Shown piece by piece: positions 51,372-63,840 of a DNA stretch of 64,000 bases (within the stretch, counting starts at the first letter, position 1; the number at the start of each line of letters is the position of its first letter). The position numbers and the translations under genes are program-made. Source of the stretch: Capniomyces stellatus. Lineage: Eukaryota > Kickxellomycota > Harpellomycetes > Harpellales > Legeriomycetaceae. The notes beneath the pieces were generated by a model. That model made no database searches. It saw nothing but the letters and a program-made list of their open reading frames with translations, and was not told the DNA's origin. Location: NCBI GenBank assembly GCA_001661515.1, contig LUVW01000008.1, positions 129,232 to 193,231 of the forward strand, written 5' to 3'.

Positions 51372-52305
51372 TTTCAGCAGAATCCCAACACGATCGCTTA
51401 AATACTGTTTTTTCTATTATGGATTAATACTATTGATTGCTGCCTATGAAAACTTGAGCGCAAGAACAAAAGTGGGTATATACTTTACTTATTCGATCCT
51501 AATAATAACTTTTACCCGGTGATATTTATTCTTCAAGTCTGTTCACTTGATTAAATTAAACAACAGATTGAAAAAATACTTCAAATTACGATACAAGACT
51601 TGATTAAACCCCAGAATTTAAATTGGCTTTGAAATCGCCCAACTCAATTAGTTAAATTACATCTCCCGTCTCCTTACTTTTGTTATGTTTGAAAAACTAT
51701 TCTCAACTCAAATAGCCTGATTTGATTGGGGCTACCAATCTCTCATTAATTGTTTAAAGGTTCCCTTGAGCTACCAAACACCGCTTCAACATTATTGCAT
51801 TTAGCAGCTCGATTTAAGGTTTTTATTTGCTATAATTACGAATTACACAACATTAGCCCAGCTGTCATTGGGTAAATAAAAATACAAATAAATCAGAAGG
51901 CATAAACATATCATTGAAACTGCAAACCTTAACCAGAAACTGCAATCTTAGCCAGAAATTGCAATCTTAGCCAGAAATTGCAAATTTAACTAGAAATTGT
52001 ATAAGCTTATTTTGAGAAAGCTCGCTTTTGCAAGACCAAAAAAAGCATGAAAATTATTTAAAAAAAAGTTTGTGAAAGCTGTCAAAAGAATAAAGAGCAA
52101 TCGTAAAAAATGCTAAGAAATAAACTTCAAACTCAAAAGGTAAAACAAAAGTTGGCGAAATGAGCAAATCCATCCCTCAACCAATGCTAACAAAGAAAAG
52201 TGAATTTAACAGTATAAAATCACAATAACCCATGCTACTGAATCTGAGACCTAGTTAACGTAACTGTGAGATATGCCGGATTGGAGTATATATTAATAAA
52301 ACAAA
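51372..52305. other. Intergenic region between BZZ1 and oxidase array
   Basis: AT-rich spacer with the BZZ1 promoter on the left and the 3' UTR of oxidase copy A on the right. A short imperfect repeat of the form 'aaccagaaa(c/t)tgca', in three to four copies, lies at about 51920-52000. No gene seen. Confidence 0.55.
51920..52000. repeat. Short imperfect tandem repeat
   Basis: Three to four near-copies of an 18-19 base unit around AGCCAGAAATTGCAATCTT, differing by a few bases, between BZZ1 and oxidase copy A. Function unknown. Confidence 0.7.
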
Positions 52306-54582
52306 TCAGAGCTTAGGAGCTGAGCGTGATCCGCTCTTCCCACCATGGAGTGTAGGTCCAATGTACTTTTCAAAGAACTTTTGGCGCATTGCATCACCTG
52401 TCCCATCTCTGTTCAATGGCTCATCCAATGCACGGGCCATGTAGTCTTCGTACACCTTGCCGTCGTAGCGACCCAGACTTGAGTTGAGTCTCTCGTCGGA
52501 TACGCCCAACGCATCCACCAATGGAACAGCTTGGTCCCTTGCCACCTTGATCAGTTTCAGGTACTCTGACCCAAGCCCTTCAATCAGCTCGCGTGTCACC
52601 GATGCCGGCTTTGGAAGCGAGTACAGCTCGCCAGTGTTCCTGGTCAAGAACGACAGAGCCGAGATTGAGAACATCAGGTCCAGCATTGGTCTCAATGGTG
52701 AGTTTGCTGCCAGTTTGTTGATGTGGCGGCTAAAGTACAGACACACAATGTATTCAGAGTGGGCTGTGCAAATAACCTGCGAGGTGACAAGCGAGTCCTC
52801 AAATGCCTGACCCTTAACGTACACCTTGACTGCCAGCTCGTGTACCATTGAAACAAAGCGGAAGCTCAGCAGGTCAAGCAGAAGCGACTGGCTAGTAGCC
52901 ACTTGTGCCGCGCTCTTGTCAGCCCAGGTGAACAGCTGGCTGGTGGTGAGACGTTTGTCTTTGTTCATGTAGTGGCTGATGATGTTTGTTGTGTCATTGG
53001 ACTCAACGTGCTCGCCCTTTCTTAATCCTGCCGCCGATTTGATCAGGTAGCGAGTGGTTTGTTGTGCCAAAACATAGTTATCACCCTCCCAAATAATGTT
53101 TGGATAAGTGTCAGCAAAGAACTCATTCAGTCCAGAGAAATTTGAGAATCCATGACCACCACAAACATGGCGGCAAGTATCAATTCCATACACTGCAACC
53201 TCGGTTGACCATCTCTTTAAACCGCAGCTGACGGCGTGCATCTCTTTGAGCATGCTGAAATCTCCTCTATTAATCGCTTCTACAGATTTTTCGTATTGGG
53301 CATAGAACTCGTGAGACATTCCAATCATAGCATAGGTCTTGGCCAACAGCGGGATCACGCGGTACTGGACAATTCCATAGTCCAAAACAGGTGTTTCAGC
53401 CTTTCCTTTATCGCCAAACTGGCGGCGGACTGATGTGTATCTGACTGCCACCGTGATACCCTTAGCCAGCTGACGACCCATGTTGGATGCAATATTTGCC
53501 CTAACAAATACCATTGTTCCATACGTGACTCTTGGATCCACGTTAGCGGGTCTTGTTACTGTCCCGTCTCGTGATACACTGATGTATCTTTGGAGCAAGT
53601 TGAATCGTGGAACTCTGACTTTGTTAAGATTCAAAAATCCGTTATCCATGGTATTGAATCCCATCTTTGGTCCAATATCACCCACATTTACTCCTGGTAA
53701 CGGCTTGTGGTCAACTGTTGATCGAACTGGGACAATGATTGGAAAGATGCCATAATTAACTCCCTTGACTATTAGCTGAGCAATAACACAAGTATGTGTT
53801 GACGAGATACCTAGCGATCCTATCCACCATTTGGTGGATGTTAGGGTTGGCGAGTTGACTTCAAACTCATCGGTTTCCTCAATGTATGTTGCGGTTGTTT
53901 CTAGCCCTTGGACGTTTGATCCATGGCCCATCTCGGTTTGGGCATAAGATCCAATAATTCTGTACTCCTTGGCCGGCTTCAAGAATGCCTCTTTTTGAGC
54001 ATCAGTGCCTTGTTTTTCCAACGTTGGGATGAACATACCACGAGAAAGCCCATACTATTAATAAATTAATTTTGAAGCCAATTTTGGTTTAAACATCTAG
54101 CAGGATTACAATGATAGATAAATGTGTTTTATAAATAGGTTATATGTATATTCAACTTACTGGGCCTTGTACACCAATAATGCTAAATATGTACGGTATG
54201 TCGCTTTCAGTGATCTTCCCTTCTCTAAAAATGTTGCATTTTTCAATTAATTCCTTGTTAGGTCTGTTTTCAAACAGCATCAATAAAGTATTGCTCCTTA
54301 AAAACTTAAAGACTATTACCTTAAAAGCTGTACTACTCGGAGTTCCTGCTTTAAAATATGATCAAGCTTCTCTTGTCTGCTCATATGGTACACATTCTTT
54401 AGGTCGAAGATGTCTGGCTCTGAGCGAATTACTTGCAAAGCTTTCTCATTGCGGGCCACATACTCCTTGCCATTTATAAAATTGTTCATCTCACCAATTG
54501 AAAATAGGGCACGCTTGCGATCATTTTCCAGAGTTGTTGCGGTTGATGGCCCTATTGGCTTCAAATTTGTTGGGAATCTCAT
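52306..54582 (-). CDS. Acyl-CoA oxidase, copy A (ends PKL)
   Basis: Three exons on the minus strand, 54582-54320, 54224-54161 and 54054-52306, giving 691 residues, the normal length. Peroxisomal acyl-CoA oxidase oxidises acyl-CoA to trans-2-enoyl-CoA with FAD and passes electrons to O2, giving H2O2; it is the first step of peroxisomal beta-oxidation. The N-terminal oxidase domain (RSEPDIFDL, LSRQEKL-like) is followed by the FAD site AQTEMGHGSNVQGLETTATY (about 147-166), STKWWIGSLG, CGGHGFSNFSGL and the catalytic Glu432 in IIWEGDNYVLAQQT. The C-terminus is SAPKL, a non-canonical PTS1. The 5' part (from 53580 to the start codon) equals copy B by eye, while the 3' part differs from B and C in patches. 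Confidence 0.95.
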
Positions 54583-57500
54583 CTCTGCTTTTCTTATGTT
54601 TGTCTCAATTGTCTTTTCTCCTTGGTAGTTTAGGCTAAACTGATTAATTTAAATTACAGTATTGAGGTATCTGTGTGTGAATATTTCCTATGTGCTGCTT
54701 TTTTTCTTGTTATTTGACCTTTTACTTTGCATTTATAGATATTTTTTCAACTCTCAATATTGGTTTAAGTTTATACATCAACAATTGACTTTCAAACTTA
54801 TTCCAATGAAATGATTACTCTTTTACTATTGCCTTTAATTTTTTGTAACTCTTGGCTGCTTTCACAAGTTTCATGTGAAATGTTAGAATTCCATTTAGTT
54901 GATTCTTTGCTGCCAGCTCAGCTTAGACTAGGCTATTTGCCAAATAACTCCTCTAACATCCTTACTTAATTAAACTACAGATGGCCTCAATTTTACTGTC
55001 TGATTATGTTTAAAATTTATTTTGATGGCTTTTATAGGTTCATATGCGCTAATAAGATGCTCGATTCACAGTTATGATAATTTCGAGTTTTATTGCAGTT
55101 ACATAGATCTATTTATTTGCCCACTCTGCGAGCTTTCAAGTTACTGTTTGATTTACTAGCTTTACATTTATCGTATGACTTTTAATCTCGATGTCATTTT
55201 GAATTATGACTATTTTCTAGGGGTAGCAATCTTAAGGGGGAGAGTGAAGTTTGACCTGTATAAATGGCGCAGACAAGGAACAAAACAGGAACATGCTTTA
55301 AATTATTCAAAAGGCTTGATAAATTAACTGAAAGCTTGATTGGTTTATAAAAAACATCTAGTTAGACCAGTGAATTATCTTTTCAGTAAAACTATTAAAT
55401 TAGTATGCACTTTAAACATCCCGCCTTGATTACACAAAATAGGAATCATAACTGAGCCGATTCTACGCTTTAAACCCAAAAAAAAACGAATTTAAATATT
55501 AAAAAATATAAAAAAACGTACTTGGATCGTTCAGGAATTTGATTAATTAGCAATCTGAATGCCAATTAATTAATATAGACTTAATTGTATATAAAACTCA
55601 ATGGGCTGTACATCTCTGTCTGAAAATTGACTACGTTTTTAAAACGAGCAGTCCAACTTGACTAACTCTAAACTTTAATCCAAAAGATCAAGCTCCCAAT
55701 ATAAGACAAAAGTTAATAAAAAAATCGTACCATAATGGCAGCACATAACATAAAAAAAATATACATGAAACAGACAAGTCGCCATTGTACAAGTTTTCAC
55801 GCTCATTATGGTTACAATAACCAAGAATTTGCCCATAATAAATAGAAATCGACTAGAGAAAAGCTTTGAATAGCCTGATCAGGTCAATCGGTTATTGACA
55901 GCTAAGAACAGTAAACCCATTAAGTTCAAATTAATCAGCTTTTAAAACACTGCGGATAGTTCCATTAATAACCCCAAACAATGGATAAACGACTATATTG
56001 AAGTGTGGAAAGCCTATTATAGTCTTTTGCAAACAACAACATGGTAAATTAAATTTGATAAATTGGGTTTTAAATAGACATATGCTTAAACCAAAATATG
56101 CATAAGTAGTTGGCGAGGTTGTTGAGTGGTTTTTTAAAATAAAATAAAAACATTGGCGTGTAAACTCAAGCCTACTATAAAAACGCCAAAAAGCTAAAAG
56201 TAATTGTTGGAAATGAATTAGTGAACAGAGATAAATCCAATAGATGTTCAGCCGATAGTCATAATTGCTAAAGCTACACTGACTCGGAATTGAAATATCA
56301 AGAACCCTTGAATATTACAAGTTAAAGCTTGGATGCTGAGCGTGGTCCACTCTTCCCACCATGGAGTGTAGGCCCAATGTACTTTTCAAAGAACTTTTGG
56401 CGCATCGCATCACCTGTCCCATCTCTGTTCAATGGCTCATCCAATGCACGGGCCATGTAGTCTTCGTACACCTTGCCGTCGTAGCGACCCAGACTTGAGT
56501 TGAGCTTTTCATCAGGAACGCCCAACGCATCCACCAATGGAACAGCTTGGTCCCTTGCCACCTTGATCAGTTTCAGGTACTCTGACTCAAGCCCTTCAAT
56601 CAGCTCGCGTGTCACCGATGCCGGCTTTGGAAGCGAGTACAGCTCGCCAGTGTTCCTGGTCAAGAACGACAGAGCCGAGATTGAGAACATCAGGTCCAGC
56701 ATTGGTCTCAATGGTGAGTTTGCTGCCAGTTTGTTGATGTGGCGGCTAAAGTACAGACACACAATGTATTCAGAGTGGGCTGTGCAAATAACCTGCGAGG
56801 TGACAAGCGAGTCCTCAAATGCCTGACCCTTAACGTACACCTTGACTGCCAGCTCGTGTACCATTGAAACAAGTCTAAAGCTCAGCAGGTCAAGCAGAAG
56901 CGACTGGCTAGTAGCCACTTGTGCCGCGCTCTTGTCAGCCCAGGTGAACAGCTGGCTGGTGGTGAGACGTTTGTCTTTGTTCATGTAGTGGCTGATAATA
57001 CTGGTAATGTCGTTTGCAATAACCTCTTTACCTTGTCGAAGTGATGCTGCCGATTTAATCAGGTAGCTCGTGGTTTGTTGTGCCAAAACATAGTTGTCAC
57101 CTTCCCAAATAATGTTTGGGTAATTGTCAGCAAAAAACTCATTCAGTCCAGAGAAATTTGAGAATCCGTGACCACCACAAACATGGCGACAGGTGTCAAT
57201 TCCATACACTGCAACCTCAGATGACCATCTCTTTAAGCTACAGCTGTTTGCATGGATTTCTTTCAGTATACTAAAGTCGCCTTTGTTGATCGCCGCAGTA
57301 CACCGATCGTATTGATTAAAAAACTCATGGGTCATTCCAATCATGGCATAGGTCTTGGCCAACAACGGGATCACGCGGTACTGGACAATTCCATAGTCCA
57401 AAACAGGTGTTTCAGCCTTTCCTTTATCGCCAAACTGGCGGCGGACTGATGTGTATCTGACTGCCACCGTGATACCCTTAGCCAGCTGACGACCCAAATT

Positions 57501-57631
57501 TCTTGCAATTCCTGCTCTGACATGCACCATTGTTCCATACGTGACTCTTGGATCCACGTTAGCGGGTCTTGTTACTGTCCCGTCTCGTGATACATTGATG
57601 TATCTTTGGAGCAAGTTGAATCGTGGAACTC
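53580..57631. repeat. Tandem repeat, unit 1 of the 4016-bp period
   Basis: Bases 53580-57631 match 57596-61647 at a constant offset of 4016 with no difference seen by eye. The unit runs from inside oxidase A, through its 5' end and the 1739-bp spacer, to inside oxidase B. The first mismatch outside it on the left is 53579 (C) versus 57595 (T). Confidence 0.88.
54583..56321. other. Spacer between oxidases A and B
   Basis: 1739 bases, AT-rich, without a gene. The left end is the promoter of copy A and the right end the 3' UTR of copy B. It is repeated, apparently without change, at 58599-60337. No oleate-response element (CGG-N15-18-CCG) could be assigned with confidence. Confidence 0.7.
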
Positions 57632-58598
57632 TGACTTTGTTAAGATTCAAAAATCCGTTATCCATGGTATTGAATCCCATCTTTGGTCCAATATCACCCA
57701 CATTTACTCCTGGTAACGGCTTGTGGTCAACTGTTGATCGAACTGGGACAATGATTGGAAAGATGCCATAATTAACTCCCTTGACTATTAGCTGAGCAAT
57801 AACACAAGTATGTGTTGACGAGATACCTAGCGATCCTATCCACCATTTGGTGGATGTTAGGGTTGGCGAGTTGACTTCAAACTCATCGGTTTCCTCAATG
57901 TATGTTGCGGTTGTTTCTAGCCCTTGGACGTTTGATCCATGGCCCATCTCGGTTTGGGCATAAGATCCAATAATTCTGTACTCCTTGGCCGGCTTCAAGA
58001 ATGCCTCTTTTTGAGCATCAGTGCCTTGTTTTTCCAACGTTGGGATGAACATACCACGAGAAAGCCCATACTATTAATAAATTAATTTTGAAGCCAATTT
58101 TGGTTTAAACATCTAGCAGGATTACAATGATAGATAAATGTGTTTTATAAATAGGTTATATGTATATTCAACTTACTGGGCCTTGTACACCAATAATGCT
58201 AAATATGTACGGTATGTCGCTTTCAGTGATCTTCCCTTCTCTAAAAATGTTGCATTTTTCAATTAATTCCTTGTTAGGTCTGTTTTCAAACAGCATCAAT
58301 AAAGTATTGCTCCTTAAAAACTTAAAGACTATTACCTTAAAAGCTGTACTACTCGGAGTTCCTGCTTTAAAATATGATCAAGCTTCTCTTGTCTGCTCAT
58401 ATGGTACACATTCTTTAGGTCGAAGATGTCTGGCTCTGAGCGAATTACTTGCAAAGCTTTCTCATTGCGGGCCACATACTCCTTGCCATTTATAAAATTG
58501 TTCATCTCACCAATTGAAAATAGGGCACGCTTGCGATCATTTTCCAGAGTTGTTGCGGTTGATGGCCCTATTGGCTTCAAATTTGTTGGGAATCTCAT
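56322..58598 (-). CDS. Acyl-CoA oxidase, copy B (chimera, ends SKL)
   Basis: Three exons on the minus strand, 58598-58336, 58240-58177 and 58070-56322, giving 691 residues. Domain layout and catalytic motifs are as in copy A, with Glu432 in WEGDN. Its residues 1 to about 256 are the same as copy A, including the introns and the whole 5' flank; from about residue 268 to the end it is the same as copy C (RYINVSRDG, VHVRAGIARNLGRQ, THEFFNQYDRC, the SASKL end). The switch lies within 57596-57631, which is common to all three genes. The C-terminal SKL is a canonical peroxisomal PTS1, unlike A. The gene looks intact and is therefore a candidate new, functional hybrid oxidase. Confidence 0.95.
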
Positions 58599-61500
58599 CT
58601 CTGCTTTTCTTATGTTTGTCTCAATTGTCTTTTCTCCTTGGTAGTTTAGGCTAAACTGATTAATTTAAATTACAGTATTGAGGTATCTGTGTGTGAATAT
58701 TTCCTATGTGCTGCTTTTTTTCTTGTTATTTGACCTTTTACTTTGCATTTATAGATATTTTTTCAACTCTCAATATTGGTTTAAGTTTATACATCAACAA
58801 TTGACTTTCAAACTTATTCCAATGAAATGATTACTCTTTTACTATTGCCTTTAATTTTTTGTAACTCTTGGCTGCTTTCACAAGTTTCATGTGAAATGTT
58901 AGAATTCCATTTAGTTGATTCTTTGCTGCCAGCTCAGCTTAGACTAGGCTATTTGCCAAATAACTCCTCTAACATCCTTACTTAATTAAACTACAGATGG
59001 CCTCAATTTTACTGTCTGATTATGTTTAAAATTTATTTTGATGGCTTTTATAGGTTCATATGCGCTAATAAGATGCTCGATTCACAGTTATGATAATTTC
59101 GAGTTTTATTGCAGTTACATAGATCTATTTATTTGCCCACTCTGCGAGCTTTCAAGTTACTGTTTGATTTACTAGCTTTACATTTATCGTATGACTTTTA
59201 ATCTCGATGTCATTTTGAATTATGACTATTTTCTAGGGGTAGCAATCTTAAGGGGGAGAGTGAAGTTTGACCTGTATAAATGGCGCAGACAAGGAACAAA
59301 ACAGGAACATGCTTTAAATTATTCAAAAGGCTTGATAAATTAACTGAAAGCTTGATTGGTTTATAAAAAACATCTAGTTAGACCAGTGAATTATCTTTTC
59401 AGTAAAACTATTAAATTAGTATGCACTTTAAACATCCCGCCTTGATTACACAAAATAGGAATCATAACTGAGCCGATTCTACGCTTTAAACCCAAAAAAA
59501 AACGAATTTAAATATTAAAAAATATAAAAAAACGTACTTGGATCGTTCAGGAATTTGATTAATTAGCAATCTGAATGCCAATTAATTAATATAGACTTAA
59601 TTGTATATAAAACTCAATGGGCTGTACATCTCTGTCTGAAAATTGACTACGTTTTTAAAACGAGCAGTCCAACTTGACTAACTCTAAACTTTAATCCAAA
59701 AGATCAAGCTCCCAATATAAGACAAAAGTTAATAAAAAAATCGTACCATAATGGCAGCACATAACATAAAAAAAATATACATGAAACAGACAAGTCGCCA
59801 TTGTACAAGTTTTCACGCTCATTATGGTTACAATAACCAAGAATTTGCCCATAATAAATAGAAATCGACTAGAGAAAAGCTTTGAATAGCCTGATCAGGT
59901 CAATCGGTTATTGACAGCTAAGAACAGTAAACCCATTAAGTTCAAATTAATCAGCTTTTAAAACACTGCGGATAGTTCCATTAATAACCCCAAACAATGG
60001 ATAAACGACTATATTGAAGTGTGGAAAGCCTATTATAGTCTTTTGCAAACAACAACATGGTAAATTAAATTTGATAAATTGGGTTTTAAATAGACATATG
60101 CTTAAACCAAAATATGCATAAGTAGTTGGCGAGGTTGTTGAGTGGTTTTTTAAAATAAAATAAAAACATTGGCGTGTAAACTCAAGCCTACTATAAAAAC
60201 GCCAAAAAGCTAAAAGTAATTGTTGGAAATGAATTAGTGAACAGAGATAAATCCAATAGATGTTCAGCCGATAGTCATAATTGCTAAAGCTACACTGACT
60301 CGGAATTGAAATATCAAGAACCCTTGAATATTACAAGTTAAAGCTTGGATGCTGAGCGTGGTCCACTCTTCCCACCATGGAGTGTAGGCCCAATGTACTT
60401 TTCAAAGAACTTTTGGCGCATCGCATCACCTGTCCCATCTCTGTTCAATGGCTCATCCAATGCACGGGCCATGTAGTCTTCGTACACCTTGCCGTCGTAG
60501 CGACCCAGACTTGAGTTGAGCTTTTCATCAGGAACGCCCAACGCATCCACCAATGGAACAGCTTGGTCCCTTGCCACCTTGATCAGTTTCAGGTACTCTG
60601 ACTCAAGCCCTTCAATCAGCTCGCGTGTCACCGATGCCGGCTTTGGAAGCGAGTACAGCTCGCCAGTGTTCCTGGTCAAGAACGACAGAGCCGAGATTGA
60701 GAACATCAGGTCCAGCATTGGTCTCAATGGTGAGTTTGCTGCCAGTTTGTTGATGTGGCGGCTAAAGTACAGACACACAATGTATTCAGAGTGGGCTGTG
60801 CAAATAACCTGCGAGGTGACAAGCGAGTCCTCAAATGCCTGACCCTTAACGTACACCTTGACTGCCAGCTCGTGTACCATTGAAACAAGTCTAAAGCTCA
60901 GCAGGTCAAGCAGAAGCGACTGGCTAGTAGCCACTTGTGCCGCGCTCTTGTCAGCCCAGGTGAACAGCTGGCTGGTGGTGAGACGTTTGTCTTTGTTCAT
61001 GTAGTGGCTGATAATACTGGTAATGTCGTTTGCAATAACCTCTTTACCTTGTCGAAGTGATGCTGCCGATTTAATCAGGTAGCTCGTGGTTTGTTGTGCC
61101 AAAACATAGTTGTCACCTTCCCAAATAATGTTTGGGTAATTGTCAGCAAAAAACTCATTCAGTCCAGAGAAATTTGAGAATCCGTGACCACCACAAACAT
61201 GGCGACAGGTGTCAATTCCATACACTGCAACCTCAGATGACCATCTCTTTAAGCTACAGCTGTTTGCATGGATTTCTTTCAGTATACTAAAGTCGCCTTT
61301 GTTGATCGCCGCAGTACACCGATCGTATTGATTAAAAAACTCATGGGTCATTCCAATCATGGCATAGGTCTTGGCCAACAACGGGATCACGCGGTACTGG
61401 ACAATTCCATAGTCCAAAACAGGTGTTTCAGCCTTTCCTTTATCGCCAAACTGGCGGCGGACTGATGTGTATCTGACTGCCACCGTGATACCCTTAGCCA

Positions 61501-61647
61501 GCTGACGACCCAAATTTCTTGCAATTCCTGCTCTGACATGCACCATTGTTCCATACGTGACTCTTGGATCCACGTTAGCGGGTCTTGTTACTGTCCCGTC
61601 TCGTGATACATTGATGTATCTTTGGAGCAAGTTGAATCGTGGAACTC
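57596..61647. repeat. Tandem repeat, unit 2 of the 4016-bp period
   Basis: Second copy of the 4.05-kb direct repeat, running from inside oxidase B to inside oxidase C. On its right edge 57631 and 61647 still match, but 57632 (T) versus 61648 (G) and 57633 (G) versus 61649 (C) differ, and divergence continues. The 36 bases 57596-57631 belong to both units. Confidence 0.88.
58599..60337. other. Spacer between oxidases B and C
   Basis: Apparent exact duplicate of the A-B spacer, so copy B has the same upstream region as copy A. No gene within. Confidence 0.7.
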
Positions 61648-62598
61648 GCACTTTGTCAAAGTGTATAAATCCATTATCCATGGTATTGAATCCCATCTTT
61701 GGTCCAATGTCCCCTATGGTTATCCTAGGGAATGGCTTGTGATCAACTGTTGATCGAATTGGAACAATTACAGGAAAGATGCCATAATTAACTCCTTTAA
61801 TCTCGAGTTGGGCCATAACCAAAGCATGGGTCGAGGCTATTCCCAATGATCCTACCCACCATTTGGTAGATGTTAGGGTTGGCGAGTTGACTTCAAACTC
61901 GTCGGTTTCCTCAATGTATTTTACAGTTGTTTCCAGCCCACGCACATTAGAGCCATGGGCCATTTCGGTTTGGGCATAGCATCCAATGATTCTGAACTCC
62001 TTGGCCGGCTTCAAGAATGCCTCCTTTTGAGCATCATTTGCTTGTTTTTCTAGGGCTGGAATAAAAACGTCGCGCGAAAGCTCATACTAAAAGATTTATT
62101 TAGTAGCATTTATTACTTTTGAGTTCGAGATATTTCATTTTTGTATTGTATAAATATTCAAAACTAATTACCGGCCCACTGGTATCAAGCATTTTAAACA
62201 GCGCTGATATGTCATTAAAGTCCAACTTGCCCTCTCTATGTTTTTAATATTTGTTGATATCCATGTTTATAACTTTTAGTTATCATTAAAACGTTTTTGT
62301 CACCAATTCAATTTGCCAAACTCAAAATCCCGTACCTGTACAATTCTACCACTCTAAGCTCTTGCTTTAGGATCTTGTCTAGTTTCTCCTGACGACTTAA
62401 AAAGAAATTGTTTTTTTGACAAAACACATTAGGCTCAGAACGGATTATCTTAATAACTTTTTCGCGTTGTAGCACATGTTCTTCTCCATTTAAAAAAGTA
62501 CCTAGCTCCTTTATCGGGAAACTAGCGCGCGCTCTCTCGTTATGCAGAGTTACTGCGGTAGAGGGTCCGGCAGGCTTTAAATCTTTTGGGAATCTCAT
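60338..62598 (-). CDS. Acyl-CoA oxidase, copy C (ends SKL)
   Basis: Three exons on the minus strand, 62598-62336, 62235-62172 and 62086-60338, giving 691 residues, with the same intron phases as A and B. The 5' part is clearly diverged: residues 1-109 (MRFPKDLKPAGPSTAV, FLNGEEHVLQREK, KLDFNDISALFKMLDTSGP) and the following region to about residue 256 differ from A/B at many positions. In the FAD region it reads AQTEMAHGSNVRGLETTVKY, with Ala in place of a Gly that A and B have. From about residue 257 on it equals B. The catalytic WEGDN and CGGHGFSNFSGL motifs are present, and the protein ends with the canonical PTS1 SKL. It has its own 5' flank, unlike that of A and B. Confidence 0.95.
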
Positions 62599-63840
62599 TT
62601 CTCTTACTTCTTAAAATTCACTTTAATTCAGCTTTGGTTAATTATATTACTAATCGTTAATATAGTTTGAGTTTTTGAACGTTGATACTTTCCAAAAAAA
62701 ATTAAAAACAGCACTCTGTTTAATTATTTATAAATATCTCTTTAGTTGTTAAACCGATAGTCAACCAGATGTGAAAACCAAGGTTTTAGTATGTTTTCCT
62801 TGATTGTATCAATTTTAAAAAGCAGCAATGCCCGGTTTTAAGGGGTTAATATCAGTCGAATGTTGGGTTTAATATACTTGGTTAGTTTTGTCAGTTACAA
62901 TTGACTTTTTAAATTGCAACATTGTTATAGCAAGTGCAAAAATATGAAAAAAGCAATCCGGTTTTATAAAATACTCAATACTGCCAGCAACGAATGATAA
63001 AACACTGTGCTGCAGAATTCCACTCAAACTCGTTTGTTGAAGGCGGTGGCCCATTTAATCGAAGAGAGCAATGTGCTTGGGCCTAGGTTAGAGAAGTGCA
63101 GACTTAAAGTGATCAGTCAAATTAAGACTCAAACTATAATGTTTCATTTTAGCAAATGATGCATGTTTACGCACCTTTATTGGCCAATAAAATTGATAAT
63201 CAACCACCTCAACACACTTTCAAACAAATTCAATTCAACATAATATCACATTCAAAACAAGCGGGCTATAAGGGGAAGGGTAAAGCCGAAAGTTTGGTTT
63301 ATCAATTGAAATTGCAAAAAATCAAAGTGGTGGAATATCATATAATTAAACTTCATTTTACAAAAGCTACTTTTATTATTAAGTTTGCCAGCGGACTCCT
63401 CCAACCAGGACAAAAACTGAATCTAATTTAACAAAATCACAATTACTGAAGTTTGAACTAATATTAAATCAACTCTATTTGTCAATTATTATTTTGTGGT
63501 TAGTCGAGTAAAGAAAGTTAGAATTGTACAATTCGAATGAGTCCAAACTTGACATTGGAATGTACAATGCAATACGAGATAAATAAAATAAGTAGTAAAT
63601 AACAAAGTAGCATTCTTAAATTTGAATCCGAAACCACTTATGGCCAGATAAAATCTTTAAAGTCGAAGGAATTTAATAATGCAGAAATCTAAATTTATGG
63701 ATTAGCAAATAAATCAATAAACAAATCAATAGATCCATTATAATATTGTAGAAAAAACAATATTTATTAAAACAACAATAAGACAAAGCGACACCATGTG
63801 TGAACGAGTCTAAACTGCAGCAAAGTTAAACTAAAACGAA
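62599..63840. other. Spacer between oxidases C and D
   Basis: 1242 bases, different from the A-B and B-C spacers. The left end is the promoter of copy C. A 91-codon plus-strand frame at 63156-63431 is the longest open stretch and has no recognised family; see the rejected items. Confidence 0.6.

Noticed and set aside
63156..63431. 91-codon plus-strand frame between oxidases C and D with a GKGKAES string resembling GDKGKAET of the oxidases
   Set aside because: The similarity is limited to about seven residues, with two extra residues, on the opposite strand to the array. It could be a decayed oxidase fragment, but nothing on either side aligns.
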